DNA from: Heyndrickxia coagulans 36D1
Lineage (GTDB): Bacteria > Bacillota > Bacilli > Bacillales > Bacillaceae_C
NCBI RefSeq assembly: GCF_000169195.2
Contig: NC_016023.1
Span: 806,001 to 870,000 of the forward strand
Length of the DNA stretch: 64,000 nucleotides
Direction: 5' to 3'
The notes below the pieces were generated by a model. That model had not been told where the DNA came from, did no database searches, and was given only the letters and a program-made list of their open reading frames with translations. The first letter of the stretch is position 1; each line of letters begins with the position of its first letter. Shown in pieces: positions 27,017 through 35,911 of the stretch. A program made the translations under genes and the position numbers.

Positions 27017-29309
27017 TGATTTCGAAAAGATGAAATGCATTAAAGGTCAGAGTGGATTGCAAATACAGCGCCGAGTCCACTGTCTTCTCATAAATTTGCA
27101 GGTCAGGGTGGGTTCCCTGCTTGATAAACGTGATGATTTCTGGATCGTAAATATCCTGATGCTGCAAATTGATCGAACTCGTATAAAATTCCCCATGATG
27201 TTGATCCAGAATATGCTTCCGGATTTGGTAACGCCCGGGCGGCAGCCCTGAAATCACCATTTTCTTTTCCTTTGTGACAGAATGGAGAAAGTAGCTTTCG
27301 ACAGAATAAGAAGGATTGATATAAGAAGGGTTGTACACGGCCAATTGGTAACCGTTTTCCCCTTTTGCCATGACAAAATCCTCCCCTTCAGCTAAAATCT
27401 GCAGCGCCATTTTTTCCATCAGCTGCAAGTTAAAATAAGCAGGGCGTTTGATTTGGTAATAATACAAAAGGGCAATGCCGTTCATCGCAATATGGCCCCG
27501 GCCTGTATTGTTTTTTTCCAAGGAATGGGTATCAATCCAGAATCCTAAGCCGTCTATTTCTTTCATGGCATCGAGCATTTCTTTAAAAATAAGGGCCGAG
27601 CGAAAAAAAGTACCGCTTAAATCCATCGTATTTCCGTAAAGTGTATTCCAGTCCGTAAGAAAAATTGGCACCTTGGCCAAACCGGCAGACGATAAACGAT
27701 CCTTTAATTGCTTACACGTTTTCTTTACGAAGTTTTTTACACCTTCAAAAGTGCGGTTATTCATATCGGTAAAATCCACTTTTTCATTTGGGTTGCAGGT
27801 AAAACAAACGAACTCACACTCGCCGGAAATTTGCTTTAAAAAGGCATCTTTAGAAGCTTCCAGAGAAACCGGCACATGCAGGCCCACTTTCACAGCAGAA
27901 GCCCGCTTCTTCACTGTTTGATAAAAGGCGTGGTAAAAGTTTTTTTGTGTGCCGCCCCACTCCCGGAAAACCAATTCAAACCGCCATTTTCCGAGAAAAG
28001 CGCTGCCAAAGTATTGAAGGCTGTGCTGTAAAAAGGCATCCAGCTTCTTCAAATATCCGGCGCTGTCTGCTGCTTCTTTTTCTACCTCCACGCGAATGAA
28101 AGGCACAAGCCCAAGCCGTTGGAAGCTGTTCAACAAGGCATCCATCTGGTAAAATTGCCCGCCAATTTGATAGAGGGGTGTTGTCATCGCAAAGCTGTCC
28201 GAAAACAGATTGGAAAAATAGACATAGTCAAATCCAATTTCCTCCTGGATGAGCCTCAACTCCGCCTGCACCTCTTCATGTAAAGCATATTCCAGGTTCC
28301 CGATTGCCAGTATTTTTGCACCTTTTTCGCCGGTGAACATAGGCTCCGGCGGCAGGGCGATATAAACGGTGGAAACAGCCAGTTCCGTCAGCATCGTGCT
28401 TTTTTCCCGCTCCGAAATGTATTTGCTGACTTCCATGAAAAACTGGGGCGATGTCAGCAATGTAGATTTTTTCTTTCCGCAATCTTCCTCCGTATCCGAA
28501 AGTTCAATTTGGTGAAGACGGCGATATTCAGAGGGCGTTTGCCGGTATTTTTCTTTAAAAGCTTTATTGAATGCCTTTACATTTGGAAAACCATTATTCA
28601 GGGAAATCCGGGTAATCGGGTGGTCCGTATAAACAAGCTCGCGCACCGCCGATTTTAAACGGAGCTGTTTGATATATTGGGAGAAGCTTTCGCCCACTTG
28701 TTCTTTAAAATAGCGGGATAAGTAGTAAAGCGACAAGTAATGGCGGTTGGCGATTTCCGCGAGTGTAATTGGTTTCCGGTAATTTTTCCCAATGTAAGCG
28801 AGAATCTCTTTCATCCGTTCATCGTTGATCCTGGAGTGGGCATGGCGGCCAAGATAGGTGGTTTTAAAATTCCGGATTAATATCAGCACAATCTGAAAAA
28901 TCATACTGTAAATCTCAATTTCACTGCCCTCTTTCTGCTGGTAGTGGGCAATGAAAATTTTTGCCATCAGCTGGCGGATCTGGTCAAAAAACATATACAT
29001 CCCATTGTCTTCATTGGAGGAGTCACAATCAAACCGGCATTCATGAATGGCAGGATAATATGCCTCGATCATTTCCAGCGGGATTTGCAGCGATAACACC
29101 ACATTTTCCTTGTTGCCCTTCATCGAACGGATATCATTGGCGTTTATAAGCAAAAGATGATTTTCCGATAAATGGCACGCATGTTGATTGACCGTCACCT
29201 CTAGCTCACCCTTTATGACAAGAAGCAGCTCAATCCCCAAACCGATATGGGGCGGGTCGTATTCCATATTTTGCAAATTGATTTGATAATCTTTTAACGG
29301 ATCATTCAT
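27003..29309 (-). CDS. AraC-type regulator fused to a GH39-like domain
   Basis: 768 residues. An N-terminal cupin-like sensor part (about 1-160) is followed by a two-HTH AraC domain (about 170-270: LAEIANRHYLSLYYLSRYFK and ISLNNGFPNVKAFNKAFKEKYRQTPSEYRR). A long C-terminal part (about 310-768) resembles GH39 beta-xylosidases. In that part the acid/base position is kept as Glu450 (FREWGG), but the nucleophile position reads Asp553 (FLTDWN) where active enzymes have Glu. The domain may therefore be a sugar sensor rather than an enzyme. Start ATG 29309 with AAAGGTGA. Which genes it controls is not evident; the divergent side holds an APC permease. Confidence 0.8.
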   Translation of the reverse strand: MNDPLKDYQINLQNMEYDPPHIGLGIELLLVIKGELEVTVNQHACHLSENHLLLINANDIRSMKGNKENVVLSLQIPLEMIEAYYPAIHECRFDCDSSNEDNGMYMFFDQIRQLMAKIFIAHYQQKEGSEIEIYSMIFQIVLILIRNFKTTYLGRHAHSRINDERMKEILAYIGKNYRKPITLAEIANRHYLSLYYLSRYFKEQVGESFSQYIKQLRLKSAVRELVYTDHPITRISLNNGFPNVKAFNKAFKEKYRQTPSEYRRLHQIELSDTEEDCGKKKSTLLTSPQFFMEVSKYISEREKSTMLTELAVSTVYIALPPEPMFTGEKGAKILAIGNLEYALHEEVQAELRLIQEEIGFDYVYFSNLFSDSFAMTTPLYQIGGQFYQMDALLNSFQRLGLVPFIRVEVEKEAADSAGYLKKLDAFLQHSLQYFGSAFLGKWRFELVFREWGGTQKNFYHAFYQTVKKRASAVKVGLHVPVSLEASKDAFLKQISGECEFVCFTCNPNEKVDFTDMNNRTFEGVKNFVKKTCKQLKDRLSSAGLAKVPIFLTDWNTLYGNTMDLSGTFFRSALIFKEMLDAMKEIDGLGFWIDTHSLEKNNTGRGHIAMNGIALLYYYQIKRPAYFNLQLMEKMALQILAEGEDFVMAKGENGYQLAVYNPSYINPSYSVESYFLHSVTKEKKMVISGLPPGRYQIRKHILDQHHGEFYTSSINLQHQDIYDPEIITFIKQGTHPDLQIYEKTVDSALYLQSTLTFNAFHLFEIRPLG

Positions 29310-29787
29310 GAATATCACCTTTCACGTTTTTCAAGCTCCCCCGGCTGCAGTAGCGCGAGGTTTTTGATGGCTGGAATGGCGAAAAGGAACCTGCCATTGC
29401 GCATTTTTATGAAAAAAAGCATGCTGCAGGAAGGGCCGCGGTTTGCAGGATGCGATCTAAAAAATCAAATAATATTTGGCTTCAGCCGCAAAGTAAGGGT
29501 GCAAACCAAACCGGCCTCTTTGCCCTTATTATACTCGATTTTTCATTAAAACAGGGAAAACGCATACGACGCTGGAAAGTTCCGCGCCGGGTGAAAAAAA
29601 CCTATGCCGGGAAAAAGCGCCGGCAACCGGGCATAAAAGGCCAGGAAATGAACGAAGGTTTGCCGGCGAATCGCATGGTTATTCTTTACTCCCCCGTTTA
29701 GAAGCCGGGCAAAACCTAAAGCGACACGATTTTTCGTATGGATCCCCCCGTGGCGGCGCATGATAACGGAAAAGGCAGATAAAGAGG
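29310..29787. other. Intergenic region between the AraC/GH39 and permease genes
   Basis: No gene seen. A hairpin with TAAGGG-GCAAA arms lies near 29493-29530, without a clean T run. No promoter can be assigned with confidence. Confidence 0.35.
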
Positions 29788-31206
29788 GTGTGCAAAATTC
29801 AAAAAACGATCAATGTCGGAACGGTGTCCAAGCACCAGCGGAAAGCGGCGAGAAAAAGGGGCGGCAAATTAAATGAGTACAGTTTGGCCGGACTTGGGAT
29901 CGGTGGAGTGATCGGGGCCGGGTACTTTTTAGGTTCGGGGCTTGCTGTCAGGGAAGCGGGGCCGTCCGTTTCGCTTGCTTTTTTGATCGGCAGCCTTCTC
30001 ATGATGCAGGTGCTCGGGGCAATGACGAGCATCAATGTAAACCGCCTGCAGCAAGGGTCTTTCCGGGTCTATATTGAACATTTTCTGGGGCAGTATGCCG
30101 GCTTTTTAATTGGCTGGGCGCTATTTGTTTCAAGTATTTTGGCGATCGGGTCGGAAGCAATCGCGATGGGCGTTTTTGCGCACTACTGGCTGCCGAAAGT
30201 GCCGCTTCCCGTGCTCGCAATCGTTTTTATGGCCGTGATTATTGTGCTGAATGCCATGAATATGGAGATTTTCGGGCCGATTGAATCGGGAATGGCAGTT
30301 GTTAAAGTGGCAGCACTCATTGCTTTTATTGCCGTGGGGGCCTGGGTGCTATTCACGCAGAACGGGATGGCGGCCCGCAACCCTTTTTCAAGCCCACATG
30401 CCTTTTTCCCGAAAGGCATTTCCGGGCTGCTTCAATCCATGCTGGTTGTCATCTTTTCTTTTTCCGGGATCAGCGCGGTCGCAATGGCATCCACGGAGGT
30501 GGCAAAGCCGCGCATCCAGATTCCGCGGGCAGCCGGGTTCATGGTTTTCGGTTCGGCCGGCCTGTATGTGTTGTCGATGCTCGTGCTTGTCATGCTGACT
30601 GCATGGAATACCGTCTCCGTCCATAAATCACCTTTTGTTCATGCATTGGATGTGATCGGCATGAGTGGTGCGGCTTCCTTTTTCAATATTGTAATCCTGC
30701 TTGCAGCTTTTTCCGTCATGGCGGCCAGTTATTATACATCTGTCCAGTTAATCGTTTCGCTTTCAGAGGCAAAAAAGGGGCCGCACCTGTTTTTAAGACA
30801 TGCTAAAAACGGCTTGTACCGGTACGCATGGCTGACAGCCGGGGCGGGCTGCCTGCTCGTTGTCGGACTGTCCTTTCTCCTACCTGCTGCTTTATATAAC
30901 TATTTGGTTTCGGCATCGTCCTATATCACCTTTTTGAACTGGGCGTTGAATTTAATTACATTTCTTGTTTGGCGAAAAAAACGGAGTGAACACGAAACGT
31001 ATCAATCAAAACTGATCTGGGGCGTTCCGGGCGCTTATGCCTCGCTTTTTGCCATAATGGTACTGTTTGTGATGAGCCTACGCGTGGCCGATTTCCGGAT
31101 GGGATTTTATGCCGCTTTATGTTTCTTTTTGCTCATTACAGCTGCTTATGCCGTATGGAAAAAAGCGGGGAGACGTACAGAACAGAAAACCCCGGAATCC
31201 ACTTAG
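29788..31206 (+). CDS. APC superfamily amino acid permease
   Basis: Up to 472 residues with 12 membrane helices. The first helix has the APC substrate-site signature GIGGVIGAGYFLGSG (about 36-50), and the conserved FSFSGISAVAMASTE lies in helix 6. Related to bacterial GABA/amino acid permeases; substrate unknown. The start is uncertain: GTG 29788 is the first in frame but overlaps its AAAGAGGG site; GTG 29824 is an alternative. Nine bases after the stop comes a 58-residue gene with its own ribosome site, likely cotranscribed. Confidence 0.82.
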   Translation: MCKIQKTINVGTVSKHQRKAARKRGGKLNEYSLAGLGIGGVIGAGYFLGSGLAVREAGPSVSLAFLIGSLLMMQVLGAMTSINVNRLQQGSFRVYIEHFLGQYAGFLIGWALFVSSILAIGSEAIAMGVFAHYWLPKVPLPVLAIVFMAVIIVLNAMNMEIFGPIESGMAVVKVAALIAFIAVGAWVLFTQNGMAARNPFSSPHAFFPKGISGLLQSMLVVIFSFSGISAVAMASTEVAKPRIQIPRAAGFMVFGSAGLYVLSMLVLVMLTAWNTVSVHKSPFVHALDVIGMSGAASFFNIVILLAAFSVMAASYYTSVQLIVSLSEAKKGPHLFLRHAKNGLYRYAWLTAGAGCLLVVGLSFLLPAALYNYLVSASSYITFLNWALNLITFLVWRKKRSEHETYQSKLIWGVPGAYASLFAIMVLFVMSLRVADFRMGFYAALCFFLLITAAYAVWKKAGRRTEQKTPEST

Positions 31207-31215
31207 GGAGGATTT

Positions 31216-31392
31216 ATGGAAACCAATCAATTTGACCCAAACTTGAACCCGCCATCGAAAAAGAACCAGCGGGAAACACTTGAAATCAGCCCGACCGGCT
31301 ACGGACTTGCATTTGTCCGGGAAGACGCCGGGGAAACGCACGATCATAAGAAAAGAGACAGACGTTTTACAGGGGAACCTAAAAGGGAATAG
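31216..31392 (+). CDS. Small hydrophilic protein, 58 residues
   Basis: ATG 31216 follows GGGAGG by 4 bases and the frame runs to TAG 31392. The product starts METNQFDPN, has a central TGYGLAFVRED and ends in a basic-acidic tail (KRDRRFTGEPKRE). No membrane or signal segment and no family recognised. It sits 9 bp after the permease stop and before a terminator, so it is the last gene of that operon. The good ribosome site and terminator position support a real gene. Confidence 0.6.
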   Translation: METNQFDPNLNPPSKKNQRETLEISPTGYGLAFVREDAGETHDHKKRDRRFTGEPKRE

Positions 31393-31400
31393 ATGAATGG

Positions 31401-31440
31401 AAAAAGGGAAGCCTCTTTTGGATGGAGGCTTTCTCTTTTT
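31401..31440 (+). terminator. Terminator of the APC permease operon
   Basis: AAAAAGGGAAGCCTC pairs with GAGGCTTTCTCTTTTT, 9-base loop, T run. Confidence 0.9.
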
Positions 31441-31473
31441 GAAACAGGTTCGGAGAGAAAATTATGCCACATA

Positions 31474-31562
31474 TTTTAGTAAAACTTTACTAAAAATCAC
31501 TTGACATCGCCGTGGGATTGGCATATCCTTTACTTTGTAAGCGGTTTATGTTAGCGTTTTTA
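31474..31562 (+). promoter_or_regulatory. lacS-like gene promoter with operator and two cre-like sites
   Basis: A 22 bp inverted repeat at 31474-31495 (arms TTTTAGTAAA / TTTACTAAAA) abuts -35 TTGACA (31501-31506), 17 bp, -10 TATCCT (31524-31529). Two adjacent CcpA-like sites follow: TGTAAGCGGTTTAT (31536-31549) and TGTTAGCGTTTTTA (31549-31562). A further TTTTTAGTAAAAA lies at 31601-31613. The repeat looks like a LacI-family operator with a different word from that of ganA. Confidence 0.65.
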
Positions 31563-31674
31563 TGGATTTCTTCTATTATTCTCGTTTTAAACTTCATAAC
31601 TTTTTAGTAAAAATTTCGAAGCTTTACGCAGGCGGACAGGATGTACTTTTTAAACCAGGTAGGAGGCGTTAAGA

Positions 31675-33087
31675 ATGAAACAGTTGAAACAGTATTTGTC
31701 ATATGCATTCGGGGCTTTTGGCCATGATGCTTTTTACAGCGCTTTAAGCACCTATTTTATGATCTTTGTCACCAGCCAGCTTTTCGACAGCACCCATTCG
31801 GGGTTGGGGGAGAAAATGATCGGGATTGTAACAACCATGATCGTCGTGATCCGTATCGCCGAAATCACGTTAGATCCGTTTATCGGCGGCATCATTGATA
31901 ATACGGAAACACGTTACGGAAAATTTAAGCCATGGCTGTTTGTCGGGGCGGCTGTAAGCTCTATCGCGTTGATTCTTATTTTTACCAATTTAGGCGGTTT
32001 AACAACAAAAAGCCCGTATCTTTATTTGATTCTGTTTGGCATTATTTTTGTGATTCTTGATGTATTTTATTCTATTAAAGATATTTCTTTCTGGTCGATG
32101 CTGCCGGCTATAACGATTGACTCGGATAAAAGGGCCAAATTCGGCACAATTTCCCGTTTTGGCTCTACTTTAGGAGCTCAGGGCGTTGTCATCGCGGTTG
32201 TACCGCTCGTTACTTTTTTCTCCCATATTTTTTCCGGTACATCGGGTGAGACGGAAACACGCGCCGGGTGGCTCGGTTTTGCAATTGTCATTGCACTTGT
32301 CTCCTTTTTAGGGGCAATGGCCACCATTTGGGGAACGAAAGAAACAAAGAACTTGATCCGCGAAAACACCGAGAAGATTCGCCTTCGCGATGTTTTTAAA
32401 GTGCTCGGCAAAAATGACCAGTTAATGTGGCTGGCACTCTCTTATTTTCTTTTTGCTTTCGGGTATACGATTACAAACTCGCTTTTAATTTACTATTTTA
32501 GATATGTGTTAGGAAGACAGAGTGATTATTATTTAGTCGGCGTCATTACGGCCATCTTAGGAATGATTTCTGTCGCCCTGTTCCCGGTAATGGTGAAATG
32601 GGTGAAACGCAAAACCATTTACACCGGCGGCATTATATTCATGCTTTGTGGTTATGTGCTGTTTTTAACGGCCGGGCAACATTTAATTCCTGTTCTGGTT
32701 GCCGTTTCACTGTACTTTTTCCCTTATCCGATGATTTTCCTGGCTGCGCTGATGACGATTACCGACAGTGTGGAATACGGGCAATTAAAAAATGGGAACC
32801 GGAATGAGTCTGTCACATTAGCCGTACGCCCTTTGCTTGATAAACTCGCCGGCGCCTTTTCCAACGGGATTGTTGGGATAGCGGCCGTACTTGCTGGTAT
32901 GACAGGGAATGCCCTTCCAAGTGATATCTCAAGCCATGGGTTGTTTACCTTTAAACTTTTCATTTTCTTCGGCCCGATGATTTTAATCGTCATTGCAGCA
33001 TTGCTCTACTTTTTCAAAATCAGGCTGACAGAAGAAAAACACGCACAAATTGTAAAACAGCTTGAGCATAAATTAAGCGCAAAATAA
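31675..33087 (+). CDS. LacS-like GPH family sugar permease without IIA domain
   Basis: 470 residues, 12 helices, glycoside-pentoside-hexuronide:cation symporter family. The sequence tracks streptococcal LacS closely: LSYAFGAFGHDAFYSALSTY, TRYGKFKPW, DVFYSIKDISFWSMLPA, FKVLGKNDQLMWL and DSVEYGQLKNGNRNES. It ends at ELEHKLSAK, where LacS continues into a C-terminal EIIA-like domain, so direct PTS phosphorylation control is absent. Lactose or galactose-containing oligosaccharides are the likely substrates. Start ATG 31675 with TAGGAGG. Operator and cre-like sites upstream suggest sugar induction and glucose repression. Confidence 0.85.
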   Translation: MKQLKQYLSYAFGAFGHDAFYSALSTYFMIFVTSQLFDSTHSGLGEKMIGIVTTMIVVIRIAEITLDPFIGGIIDNTETRYGKFKPWLFVGAAVSSIALILIFTNLGGLTTKSPYLYLILFGIIFVILDVFYSIKDISFWSMLPAITIDSDKRAKFGTISRFGSTLGAQGVVIAVVPLVTFFSHIFSGTSGETETRAGWLGFAIVIALVSFLGAMATIWGTKETKNLIRENTEKIRLRDVFKVLGKNDQLMWLALSYFLFAFGYTITNSLLIYYFRYVLGRQSDYYLVGVITAILGMISVALFPVMVKWVKRKTIYTGGIIFMLCGYVLFLTAGQHLIPVLVAVSLYFFPYPMIFLAALMTITDSVEYGQLKNGNRNESVTLAVRPLLDKLAGAFSNGIVGIAAVLAGMTGNALPSDISSHGLFTFKLFIFFGPMILIVIAALLYFFKIRLTEEKHAQIVKQLEHKLSAK

Positions 33088-33104
33088 TACTGCTCTTTTA
33101 TTTC

Positions 33105-33147
33105 CATTAAAAGGCGCTTGCCAAATAGGACAAGCGCCTTTTAAATG
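33105..33147. terminator. Bidirectional terminator
   Basis: CATTAAAAGGCGCTTG with its complement; A and T runs on both sides, between converging genes. Confidence 0.9.
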
Positions 33148-33149
33148 GA

Positions 33150-34433
33150 TTAAGCAATGCTATCCTTCGTCGTTGGTTCCTGTTGTTCGTCCGTTTCATT
33201 TCTCAGCTCAGCCTTATCCATGCTGCGAACGAACGGGTAATAAATGCCGACAGATAAAGCCAGGGTAATGAGCTGGATGACTGCCCCGCTGATTTTCCCT
33301 CCGGTTGCAAGGTAACCGCTGATCACAGGCGGCATTGTCCATGGAACGACGATTCCTGCAGGTTTTGCCACCAGGCCGGTTGCCATTGAAAAATAAGTGA
33401 TGATAGCAGTAACCATAGGCGTCAGCACGAAAGGAATGAGCAGTTTAAAGTTCAGCACGACCGGCAGCCCGAACAGTACCGGCTCATTGATGTTAAAAAC
33501 ACCCGGCGCGACAGAAAGCGAGCCCATCGCTTTATTGTTTTTGCTTCTCGCAAACAGCCACAGGCAAATGACAAGGCCGATCGTGGTGCCGCCGCCGCCC
33601 ATCCAGACAAAATTCATCATAAACTCATTCGTTACAATATGTGGCAGCGCATGCCCCGCCTGAAATGCAATCCGGTTGGCATCCGTGTTTTGCAGCCAAA
33701 TCGGCTGAATGACCGGATTGATCGTATTCGCCCCATGGATGCCGACAAACCAGAACAGGGAGTTTAAGGCAATGATGATTAACGTTCCCCATAAACTGCT
33801 ACCCAACGCACCAAGCGGCTTTCCTAAAATACCGGTTAATAAAGTATGAATATTTTCCACACCGGCTAAACCAAGCAGCAAGTAGACCAAGCTCCAAACG
33901 AGGATGACCATGAACCCGGGAATTAAGGCCGCAAATGACTTTTCAACCGCTACCGGTACCCCTTCAGGCATTTTAATGGTAAAATTCTTTTGGACAAAAA
34001 ATCTAAAAATTTCAGCCGAAATGAGTCCGATTAAAATGGCAACAAATAACCCGCCGCTGCCTACAAAAGCATATGGAATGCCCGAACCGGTTTTTGCCAC
34101 CACATCTGGCGTTACAATAACAAAACTGGCTAAGGCCACAACCCCTGCGCTTACTCCGTCGACTTCATAATGGTCGGCAAGGCTCCTGGCAATTCCGAAC
34201 ACGGCGATAATCGCCATCAGGCCGAAAGAACCGTTTACAATTTTATTAAAGACAGGTGCTAGCTCAATCTTTGCTAACCAATCGGTATAGTTGTTTATCG
34301 GCAGATTGCCCAATATGAGAAAAAAAGAACCGATAATAATCAGTGGCATGCTGAGCAAAATCCCGTCTCTCAACGCCCGTAAATGTCTCTGGCTTCCAAT
34401 CGCGCCGGCAATGGCTTCAATTTTCTCAAGCAT
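33150..34433 (-). CDS. PTS lactose/cellobiose family IIC component
   Basis: 427 residues, about 10 membrane helices, EIIC domain of the lactose/cellobiose class: RDGILLSMPLIIIGSFF near the N-terminus, FWFVGIHGANTINP and the conserved NINEPVLFGLPVVLN, which carries the sugar-site Glu. Start ATG 34433 with AGGGGG upstream, 12 bp after the MupG-like gene. It imports a beta-glycoside-type sugar as its phosphate with the IIA and IIB proteins of the same operon. Cellobiose, chitobiose or a muropeptide-derived sugar are all possible. Confidence 0.9.
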   Translation of the reverse strand: MLEKIEAIAGAIGSQRHLRALRDGILLSMPLIIIGSFFLILGNLPINNYTDWLAKIELAPVFNKIVNGSFGLMAIIAVFGIARSLADHYEVDGVSAGVVALASFVIVTPDVVAKTGSGIPYAFVGSGGLFVAILIGLISAEIFRFFVQKNFTIKMPEGVPVAVEKSFAALIPGFMVILVWSLVYLLLGLAGVENIHTLLTGILGKPLGALGSSLWGTLIIIALNSLFWFVGIHGANTINPVIQPIWLQNTDANRIAFQAGHALPHIVTNEFMMNFVWMGGGGTTIGLVICLWLFARSKNNKAMGSLSVAPGVFNINEPVLFGLPVVLNFKLLIPFVLTPMVTAIITYFSMATGLVAKPAGIVVPWTMPPVISGYLATGGKISGAVIQLITLALSVGIYYPFVRSMDKAELRNETDEQQEPTTKDSIA

Positions 34434-34445
34434 CTCTTTTACCCC

Positions 34446-35531
34446 CTATGAAAAAATCAATTTGAAAGTGGACCAAGGCTGCAGGTAATCCAATAAGAAA
34501 ACGGCTTCTTCTTTCACATGGCCGACAACATTGCGGTTTCCTTCGTTCTCCATCTCTTTCAATGCAATCTGAAGCTCCCCTTTGTACTGTCCAAAACGAT
34601 CATTGCAAATTAACAGATCCCCGCGTTGAATCGGGCGCGTATCACCGGGCTCGATGTCGTGGTCCCGGTATTTTCTTCTTGTCACAGAAGAACGGATCAT
34701 ATATTCGGAACAATCCCCCCGGTACTGGTGAACTTCCTGCAAAATCTGATGTTCAATGTTTGACAGATTCGGCTGCAATTCCACTTCCAAAGAAGGATGG
34801 ACATTCAAATAAACTGCTGACATGGCGCGCAACTCATCTTCCGTTGCATACGCATTGCCAATCAAAATATCATCAATGGTTCCCATGATGCGGTAGTGCG
34901 CCACCTGGGTCAGCAGGCTGAGTTTGCGGTGCTGTTCCAGTGTGCAAAGCCCGGACTGGACCGGCCACGGCCCGAGATCCCCATAGCGGGAAGTGACAAA
35001 CGCTGCAGTATGAATAGGGTATCCCCGGAAAACGGCTGTCGTTTGTTCAAAATGTTTCTGTGAAAGGCCCGAGTATCTCTGCGGATAAAAATTATGGGAG
35101 GCATATAGTTTTTCTGTATTCGGCCTGTAACTCATGATATGATCGATATACCTTGTTCCTGAACTCATATTAACTTCAATCTTGAGGCCGTACGGGTTTT
35201 GCGTCATTTTGGCTTCTTCAGCCCCGGTGAATCCAAGATCAAGACGGATGCCGGATGCCCCAAGATCTTTAAAAAAGCCGAGATCATCGTAACGGATCCC
35301 CAATTGTTCAAACAAACCCGGATTGATATCGAGTATCGTCTCCATACCGATTGCGTTTCCATAGTGGATAATATTTTTAAATTTCTGAATAACTTCTTCC
35401 TTATTCCCCTGAATTTCCAGCAAACTTGCAAAAATTCTTGTAAAATCGTATTTCTTTGCCAGATCCAAATAAGCTTTGTCCTCTTCAAAACGGCTGCGCG
35501 ACGGATAAATAGAAATACCGATTTGTCCCAA
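34446..35531 (-). CDS. DUF871 / MupG-like 6-phospho-glycosidase family protein
   Basis: 361 residues: an N-terminal TIM-barrel-like domain (IGISIYPSRS; ILDINPGLF; GIRLDLGFTG; ASHNFYPQRYSGLS) and a C-terminal cyclophilin-like beta domain (about 245-361). DUF871 includes MupG, the 6-phospho-N-acetylmuramidase that splits MurNAc-6P-GlcNAc taken up by a PTS. Start TTG 35531 with GAGAGGAG upstream; a GTG at 35540 overlaps that site. Lying between IIA and IIC genes, it should hydrolyse the phosphorylated disaccharide imported by this PTS. Exact substrate unknown. Confidence 0.85.
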   Translation of the reverse strand: MGQIGISIYPSRSRFEEDKAYLDLAKKYDFTRIFASLLEIQGNKEEVIQKFKNIIHYGNAIGMETILDINPGLFEQLGIRYDDLGFFKDLGASGIRLDLGFTGAEEAKMTQNPYGLKIEVNMSSGTRYIDHIMSYRPNTEKLYASHNFYPQRYSGLSQKHFEQTTAVFRGYPIHTAAFVTSRYGDLGPWPVQSGLCTLEQHRKLSLLTQVAHYRIMGTIDDILIGNAYATEDELRAMSAVYLNVHPSLEVELQPNLSNIEHQILQEVHQYRGDCSEYMIRSSVTRRKYRDHDIEPGDTRPIQRGDLLICNDRFGQYKGELQIALKEMENEGNRNVVGHVKEEAVFLLDYLQPWSTFKLIFS

Positions 35532-35564
35532 ATGGCACACGCTCCTCTCTGTAAATGGCTGCAG

Positions 35565-35894
35565 TTACCCTTTTGTCGTGACCTTCATATTTTGATAGAC
35601 TTCTACCAATTCCCTTGCCAGATCTAAAAAAGTAATGGCATTCATCAAATGATCCTGCCCGTGTACCATAAGAAGTGATACGAAAATCGTTTGGCCGGAT
35701 GCTTCCTGTTTTAAAAGATTGGTCTGAGCCTGGTGGGCCACCAGTAATTCCTGATCCGCCTCTTCCAGCTTATGCCGGGCCATCGGAAAGTCCCCTTGCT
35801 TCGAAGCGTCCAGCGCCTCCATCCCAATGCTTTTGGCATTGCCGCTGTGAACAATCAAATCCATGACGACATCCATTGTTTGCGGTTCTTCCAA
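35565..35894 (-). CDS. PTS lactose/cellobiose IIA component
   Basis: 109 residues, all-helical EIIA of the lactose/cellobiose class: DLIVHSGNAKSIGMEAL at the start and LMVHGQDHLMNA, whose His-Gly-Gln-Asp-His holds the phosphorylated His. Start TTG 35894 has GGAAGGGGG upstream; GTG 35903 lies inside that site. Passes phosphate from HPr to IIB. Confidence 0.92.
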   Translation of the reverse strand: MEEPQTMDVVMDLIVHSGNAKSIGMEALDASKQGDFPMARHKLEEADQELLVAHQAQTNLLKQEASGQTIFVSLLMVHGQDHLMNAITFLDLARELVEVYQNMKVTTKG

Positions 35895-35911
35895 ATTGCA
35901 CACCCCCTTCC

